Source: Thermocrinis sp.
GTDB lineage: Bacteria > Aquificota > Aquificia > Aquificales > Aquificaceae
NCBI GenBank assembly: GCA_022759285.1
Contig: JAEMPM010000151.1
Span: 1-16,777, forward strand
DNA length: 16,777 bases
Direction: 5' to 3'
A program made the translations under genes and the position numbers. The notes beneath the pieces were generated by a model. It had not been told where the DNA came from. It saw only the letters and a list, made by a program, of their open reading frames with translations, and ran no database searches. Positions 12,581 to 16,777 of the stretch are shown in pieces. Each line of letters opens with the position of its first letter. Positions within the stretch are counted from its first letter, which is position 1.

Positions 12581-13815
12581 AAATATTGGTACATGTATGT
12601 TGTGCTCCCGATGCAGTCTATTTTCTAAAAAGGCTCAGAGAAGACTTTCCACAGGCGGAGATCTGTGCCTTTTTTTACGACCCAAACATACATCCATACG
12701 AGGAGTACAGGCTGAGGCTTTTGGAAACCGAAAGAACGTGTCATCATTTGGGTATTACCCTTTATGAAGGGGAGTATGACCTAGAAGGCTGGCTGAACAC
12801 GGTAAAGGGCTTGGAAGAGGAACCAGAAAAGGGCAAAAGGTGTAAGGTTTGCTTTGACTACCGATTGGAGAGGTCTGTAAGGTTTGCCAAGGAGATCTCT
12901 GCTACACACTTTACCACAACCCTTTTGATGAGTCCGAAAAAGGACTTTAAGACCCTTTCGGAAGTGGGCAAGAAACTTTCGGAAGCTGAAGGTATAGAGT
13001 TTTTGGCATTGGATTATAGAAAGGGTGGTGGTACCCAGGAGATGTATAGGCTTTCAAAGGAGTTTGAACTTTACCGCCAAGATTACTGTGGATGCATATA
13101 CGCGCTTTTCAAACAGAAGAAAGAAAAGGCAATGTGGGACCTTATATCCTTTGGGGGAAGAAGACCGGGCAGTAAGGAGGAAAGGCTCTTTATAAAAGAG
13201 GTTCGGCTTTTTGCAGAAAAGCGCGGTCTATCCTGTAAGGAGTGGGAGTTCTCCTTCTTAAACTGGAAACTCCTGCATTCGAGCTTGAAGGTGGGAGAGA
13301 TAGCCATCCCTCACTATGTGGTACCTTTTTCAAGGGCTATCAAGGGAATCTTAAAGGGTAGGCCAGAGGAAGTAACAGAGGATGTTATCTACTACAAAAA
13401 GGGGCTGAAGGTGGTGCTTTTGGAAAAGCTTCAGGATAGACCCATTGAGGATATAAACCCTATTTCAGACCCTATCTTTTTGGTGGATAAAAGCTACAGG
13501 GAAATACTTTTGGAAAAACCCATAAGTGCCCAGTTAGAGGCGGAGCTAAGCTGGGATACCTCAAGCGTCTTGCTGGTGGGTTCTCAAGGAGCTGAGAAAA
13601 TCGTGGGTTTCCCTGCGGATACGCTACAAGACCAAAGGGGCGTCAGCTTGCAAGAAATCTGTGATTTCATACAAGAGAAAGAAAAAGAAATAAGGGAAGG
13701 GAGCTTGGCGGTAGCATTGCTTGGAGCGGAATCTTTAGGCAGAAGCGGTAGCAGGTTCTTAGAAGAGCGTTTGGGAATAAAGATAGAGGAAGGACAATGG
13801 ATGCACTGCTTTTAG
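12577..13815 (+). CDS. queH: Epoxyqueuosine reductase QueH fused to a C-terminal M28 peptidase-like domain
   Basis: QueH reduces epoxyqueuosine to queuosine in tRNA, the last step of Q synthesis, in organisms lacking QueG. The N-terminal 180 residues are QueH: HVCCAP (C8, C9), CKVCFDYRLERS (C89, C92), TTTLLMSPKKDF, and YRQDYCGC (C171, C173), cysteines expected to hold the iron-sulfur cluster. The protein has 412 residues, about twice the family length. Residues about 187-405 look like a degenerate M28 aminopeptidase: GGRRPGSKEERLFIKE resembles the M28 entry helix, ADTLQDQRGVSLQEI the Asp-Asn-x-Ser-Gly-Val helix, and ALLGAESLGRSGSRFLEE the Glu-Glu-Leu-Gly helix. The first His ligand is replaced (P346), the second Glu is S386, and the rest of the fold is missing at the C-terminus. 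The domain call is from memory of the families. Overlaps: 4 nt with pepA, 19 nt with plsY. Confidence 0.85.
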   Translation: MKILVHVCCAPDAVYFLKRLREDFPQAEICAFFYDPNIHPYEEYRLRLLETERTCHHLGITLYEGEYDLEGWLNTVKGLEEEPEKGKRCKVCFDYRLERSVRFAKEISATHFTTTLLMSPKKDFKTLSEVGKKLSEAEGIEFLALDYRKGGGTQEMYRLSKEFELYRQDYCGCIYALFKQKKEKAMWDLISFGGRRPGSKEERLFIKEVRLFAEKRGLSCKEWEFSFLNWKLLHSSLKVGEIAIPHYVVPFSRAIKGILKGRPEEVTEDVIYYKKGLKVVLLEKLQDRPIEDINPISDPIFLVDKSYREILLEKPISAQLEAELSWDTSSVLLVGSQGAEKIVGFPADTLQDQRGVSLQEICDFIQEKEKEIREGSLAVALLGAESLGRSGSRFLEERLGIKIEEGQWMHCF

Positions 13816-14378
13816 TGATTTTTGCTTATCTTTTTGGTTCTGTGCTCTTTGGGGAGGTGGTGGCAAGGAGTAAGGGCGTAGACCTGAGGGCGGTTGGTAG
13901 TGGCAACGTGGGTGCTACTAACGTGGCAAGGGCTTTGGGCAAAAAGTATGCCCTGTTGGTCTTTCTGCTGGACCTTTTTAAAGGATTTTTCCCCGTTCTT
14001 CTCTCAAGGTTTTACTTTGATCTTGATAGTTGGACTACCTTCTTTGTGGGGCTTTTTGCTTTTTTGGGGCATCTGTATCCTGTCTTCCATGGCTTTAGAG
14101 GGGGTAAAGGCGTAGCAACCGCTTTTGGGGTACTTTTGGGTGTTTCTCCCTGTTTAGCAGTCCTTTCCTTATTGGTTTGGCTTTTGGTTTTTAAACTAAA
14201 GGGCTATGTTTCTTTGGCTTCTCTAAGTGCTTGCACCTTTGCAGTGGTTTTGTCCCTCTTTTTGTTGCCCTTTAAGCTCTTTTTAATGAGCCTTATAATT
14301 GGCGTCTTTATCTTTTACAAACACAAGGATAACATAAGAAGGCTTCTGGAGGGGACAGAGCTTGGCTTTAAAAAATGA
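13797..14378 (+). CDS. plsY: Acyl-phosphate:glycerol-3-phosphate acyltransferase PlsY
   Basis: PlsY is an inner-membrane enzyme that transfers an acyl group from acyl-phosphate to glycerol-3-phosphate, starting phospholipid synthesis. It has 193 residues with several hydrophobic membrane segments. The three family motifs are present: VGSGNVGATNVAR near residue 33, GHLYPVFHGFRGGKGVATAFGV near the centre, and KHKDNIRRLLEGTE close to the C-terminus. The ATG lies 19 nt inside queH, with GAGGAAGG just upstream. Its TGA overlaps the next ATG by 4 nt. The acyl-phosphate partner PlsX is not in the window. Confidence 0.96.
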   Translation: MDALLLVIFAYLFGSVLFGEVVARSKGVDLRAVGSGNVGATNVARALGKKYALLVFLLDLFKGFFPVLLSRFYFDLDSWTTFFVGLFAFLGHLYPVFHGFRGGKGVATAFGVLLGVSPCLAVLSLLVWLLVFKLKGYVSLASLSACTFAVVLSLFLLPFKLFLMSLIIGVFIFYKHKDNIRRLLEGTELGFKK

Positions 14379-15811
14379 AGTTTGTTTTAGGCTTTAATCT
14401 TCTGCTTTTTCTCTTTAGAGTTCTCTATGTGCTTTATTCACCTTTAGACCTCACCCCCGAAGAAGCCCAGTACTGGGATTGGTCAAGGCACTTGGACCTG
14501 AGCTACTACTCAAAGCCCCCTATGGTAGCATACGTGAACTTTTTAACCACATCCCTTTTGGGAAACACCGAGCTGGCGGTTAGAATAACCCCAATTGTTC
14601 TGTCCTTTCTGATGTCCATCTTTACCTATTTTTTTACTAAAAAACTCTTTGACGAAAGAGTTGCGATAATTTCTTCAACCCTTCCCCAGCTTTCCGTAGG
14701 CTTAGCTATCAACTCCCTTCTCATGACTACAGACGCCTTGCTGATATTCTTTTGGAGCTTGAGCTTGATAGCTTTTTGGCATGCGTTGGAAAAAAACAGT
14801 GCCTTTTGGTGGCTATTGCTGGGTATTTTTTCTGGCTTTGCCTTTTTGAGTAAATACTCCGCAGTTTTTCTTCTGCCTTTAGCCTTGCTTTACCTTAGCA
14901 TATACAAGAGAGAAGTACTTTGGTCTGCTAAAACCTACCTTAGCCTGTTGCCACCCTTTTTTATGAGTTTGCCAGTGCTTTATTGGAACTACAAGCATCA
15001 GTTTGTTTCCTTTAAGCATGTTTCCACCTTGGCGACCAAGCATGCAAGCCTTTTTAACCTAGAAAGCCTTTTGGAGTATTTAGGAGGGCAGTTGCTCTTG
15101 GTTTCAATCCTTCCCTTCTTTTTTATGCTTAAGGGATGGCTTTTTGGTTGGAAGGACAGAAGGCTTGGTTTTTTGACAGTGTTTTCTCTTCCTGTCTTTC
15201 TATTTTTTTTGGCCTTGTCTTTTAGAAAACATGTGGAAGCTAACTGGTCTGGTTTTGCTTACTTTGGTGGCTTTTTACTGGCGAGCTATTACCTTTCCAA
15301 AAGCAGATTTTTGAAACCCGCATACGCTTTGAGTTTTGTCCTATTTATCTTACTCCACTTTACCCCGATTTTGGACAAGGTAGGGTTAAAAAAACTTTTG
15401 CCCCCAAACAGAGACCCAGTCAAAGTGGCAATAGGTTGGGAACTTTTGGGTAAAGAGGTGAGCAAACTCTACACAGGGCAGGAAATAATCCTTAGTCCTC
15501 ATTATCAAATATCCGCAGAGCTCGCTTTTTACACAGAGGGAAACCCACGCACCTACTGTATAAACCTTGGTAGGCGTATGAACCAGTATGATCTTTGGAG
15601 AGAAACCATGAAGAACTACATAGGTAAAGACGGTATATACGTGGATTATTCGCCCATTGACAGTAGGGTCTTGGAGGGCTTTGAGGGTATAATAGAACAC
15701 AGGGTTTTACCCATCCGTTGGAGGGGAGAGGTGATTGAAGAGTTCCATATATACAAGCTTAAAAACTATAAACACACAATAAGGGAGGAAAAAATGTTTG
15801 AAGGTTATTAG
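14375..15811 (+). CDS. ArnT/PMT-type membrane glycosyltransferase (GT39-like, GT-C fold)
   Basis: This is a polytopic membrane protein of 478 residues that probably transfers a sugar from a polyprenyl-phosphate donor to an envelope acceptor on the periplasmic side. The first periplasmic loop carries the family signature LTPEEAQYWDWSRHLDLSYYSKPP split at residues 26-49, with E29/E30 as likely catalytic carboxylates and an aromatic YW pair. Around ten hydrophobic segments follow, up to about residue 340, and a soluble C-terminal part of about 130 residues ends the protein. The start is an ATGA overlap with the plsY stop. The overlap with the following gene is 14 nt. Donor and acceptor are unknown; lipid A/LPS core or a glycoprotein are possible, and a GT9 gene in the same window hints at LPS. 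Confidence 0.85.
   Translation: MKFVLGFNLLLFLFRVLYVLYSPLDLTPEEAQYWDWSRHLDLSYYSKPPMVAYVNFLTTSLLGNTELAVRITPIVLSFLMSIFTYFFTKKLFDERVAIISSTLPQLSVGLAINSLLMTTDALLIFFWSLSLIAFWHALEKNSAFWWLLLGIFSGFAFLSKYSAVFLLPLALLYLSIYKREVLWSAKTYLSLLPPFFMSLPVLYWNYKHQFVSFKHVSTLATKHASLFNLESLLEYLGGQLLLVSILPFFFMLKGWLFGWKDRRLGFLTVFSLPVFLFFLALSFRKHVEANWSGFAYFGGFLLASYYLSKSRFLKPAYALSFVLFILLHFTPILDKVGLKKLLPPNRDPVKVAIGWELLGKEVSKLYTGQEIILSPHYQISAELAFYTEGNPRTYCINLGRRMNQYDLWRETMKNYIGKDGIYVDYSPIDSRVLEGFEGIIEHRVLPIRWRGEVIEEFHIYKLKNYKHTIREEKMFEGY
15783..15788 (+). promoter_or_regulatory. Ribosome-binding site supporting a TTG start
   Basis: GGGAGG lies 9 nt before TTG 15798. A nearer ATG (15794) is in the frame of the upstream glycosyltransferase and hits a stop after five codons, so TTG is the likely start of the next gene. 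Confidence 0.5.
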
Positions 15812-16640
15812 GTGGCTTCTGTCTTTTTATATCTTGGGCTACCTTTTTTACCATCTTACCCCAGTTTTTTATACAGTTCATGTAAATTACGCACCTCCAA
15901 AGCCCATTCCACTACCCTATCAGAAAACTTGTAAGGTTGTCTTTGGTGTAAAAACCGCACTTGATAGAGGTGTTGGAAGGCCAGATTCCTTGGAAAAGGC
16001 ATTAGAAGAAAAGGGTATAACCTTTTCTCTTGGACACTCCATTGACTACTCTCAACGTATCAAAAGAGGTGATGTACCAGAAGGCTACGGATACAGAGAC
16101 TTAAGCGGACTAAGTCTCCTTTCTTACTTTATCTTTTCGTATGTGCCCGAACTCATAACTTTTTCGGAAAAGGAGGATATCTACGGACTTTTGAACCCAA
16201 GGGATTGCAAGCCCATTCTTTCGGACATTCCTGTGCTTATTTCAACTCCCTTAGGAGAGCTTCCAAGTTACTCCTTTGTCTTGGGAAAACGATGGAACCT
16301 TGCCTATCCAGATTGTGATAGCATGCTTTCCTTTTATCCAGTGGTGGGCAGGGAACTCAGCTTTTCCATATATAGCCCTCCAAAATTAAACCCTCCACTG
16401 AACGTACCCCTTCAGAAGGTGCAGTTGAACCTTAAGGTGGAAGGCAAAAAGGTGCTAATACTTGTTTATAAAGACGGAATACTATCGGAGATATACGACC
16501 AACCTTTGCTTACCCTGAACCTTGAGGAAGAAGGAAACTATCAACTAAAGGTTTATAGCTATAAATTTAAAGCCTTTAATTTTTACTTTGGGTTGAGGTT
16601 CATAGGATGTCTTTCGGAGATAAAGGTTAAATCCTTTTAA
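15798..16640 (+). CDS. Membrane-anchored protein of unknown function, possible degenerate PHP-like fold
   Basis: I do not recognise a named family. The protein has 280 residues. One N-terminal membrane segment (about 5-20) is followed by a Pro-rich linker and a domain that should face the periplasm. The segment VVFGVKTALDRGVGRPDSLEKALEEKGITFSLGHSID (split, about 48-83) has the pattern of the PHP phosphoesterase opening (His-x-His, then a helix, then Thr-Asp-His). The His-x-His is replaced by GVK and the Asp before the final His is lost. The last 80 residues form a run of beta-strands like the C-terminal sandwich of membrane-anchored PHP proteins. If so, the enzyme site is dead. The TTG start lies 14 nt inside the glycosyltransferase gene, so joint expression and a role in the same envelope process are likely. 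Confidence 0.7.
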   Translation: MKVIRWLLSFYILGYLFYHLTPVFYTVHVNYAPPKPIPLPYQKTCKVVFGVKTALDRGVGRPDSLEKALEEKGITFSLGHSIDYSQRIKRGDVPEGYGYRDLSGLSLLSYFIFSYVPELITFSEKEDIYGLLNPRDCKPILSDIPVLISTPLGELPSYSFVLGKRWNLAYPDCDSMLSFYPVVGRELSFSIYSPPKLNPPLNVPLQKVQLNLKVEGKKVLILVYKDGILSEIYDQPLLTLNLEEEGNYQLKVYSYKFKAFNFYFGLRFIGCLSEIKVKSF

Positions 16641-16675
16641 GTCCGTTAGTTTGTAGGCTTTCTGTTTGAGATATA

Positions 16676-16690
16676 GAAGATATCAACTTT
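16676..16690 (+). repeat. Short intergenic motif shared with 10902-10916
   Basis: GAAGATATCAACTTT here and GAAGATGTCAACTTT at 10902-10916 differ at one base. Both lie in spacers between operons on the same strand. GATAT and ATATC flanking it could form a 5-bp hairpin only in this copy. Function unknown. Confidence 0.3.
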
Positions 16691-16710
16691 GATTCCCAGC
16701 TTCTTTGAAT

Positions 16711-16739
16711 TTCTCACCCGAGGTAAAGAGTAATATAAT
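16711..16739 (+). promoter_or_regulatory. Promoter of the gene at the right edge
   Basis: TTCTCA (16711-16716) and a perfect TATAAT (16734-16739) are 17 bp apart. The predicted start is about 16746, one base before the ATG at 16747, so the mRNA should be leaderless. Confidence 0.55.
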
Positions 16740-16746
16740 TAGTCCT

Positions 16747-16777
16747 ATGGAAGAGGAAAAGAAGGAAGAAGCGCAAG
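16747..16777 (+). CDS. 5' end of a gene cut by the window edge
   Basis: ATG followed by codons for EEEKKEEAQ, open to the window end. The highly acidic and basic start gives no family hint. No Shine-Dalgarno is present, but a good promoter lies just upstream. It is too short to identify. Confidence 0.45.
   Translation, partial: MEEEKKEEAQ

Noticed and set aside
16622..16637. AAAGG/CCTTT hairpin at the end of the last complete gene as terminator
   Set aside because: Only five weak pairs, inside the coding end, followed by a single T before AA.
1..16777. CRISPR array, transposon or phage genes
   Set aside because: No spaced direct repeats, no transposase or integrase motifs, and gene content is uniformly housekeeping in style.

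Overview
The window looks like a piece of a chromosome from a thermophilic bacterium of the Aquificota (Hydrogenobacter/Thermocrinis type). This is an inference. It rests on the very tight gene packing with many 1-50 nt overlaps, moderate GC, heavy use of AGG/AGA and ATA codons, Glu/Lys-rich proteins, the BioC/BioH biotin route, and scattered tRNAs lodged between housekeeping genes. No rRNA, insertion sequence, CRISPR array or prophage is visible.

Layout. (1) 54-1845, plus strand: efp, accB and a short family-9 glycosyltransferase, each start overlapping the previous stop. (2) 1821-6431, minus strand: one unbroken set read from right to left, tRNA-Pro(TGG), tRNA-Arg(TCT), bioH, bioC, an HtrA/Do protease, a short sigma-70-family factor and truB. 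It converges on the glycosyltransferase gene with a 25-bp tail-to-tail overlap. (3) 6452-8555, plus strand: rdgB, hemA and a stand-alone Lrp/AsnC-type RAM domain, divergent from the tRNAs across a 20-bp gap. (4) 8643-10809: murA and argB. (5) A 218-bp gene-poor spacer, then tRNA-His, pepA, a queH fusion, plsY, a GT39/ArnT-like membrane glycosyltransferase, an unrecognised envelope protein, and the first codons of another gene at the right edge.

How the genes work together. Most are core metabolism: biotin made through BioC/BioH and used by the biotin carrier AccB; lipid and envelope synthesis (AccB, PlsY, MurA, GT9, GT39); tRNA and translation (EF-P, TruB, QueH, three tRNAs); tetrapyrrole entry (HemA); arginine (ArgB); and housekeeping (RdgB, PepA, HtrA).

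The parts most worth a second look are these. QueH carries a C-terminal domain of about 220 residues that reads like a truncated, metal-site-poor M28 aminopeptidase. The last complete gene looks like a PHP-family phosphoesterase that has lost its metal ligands. bioH has no ordinary start codon because it begins flush against the 3' end of tRNA-Arg. Two tRNAs abut with no spacer. The sigma factor has an expanded region 3 and unusual region 2.4 residues. Several genes have -10 boxes placed so close to the ATG that their mRNAs should be leaderless or nearly so.
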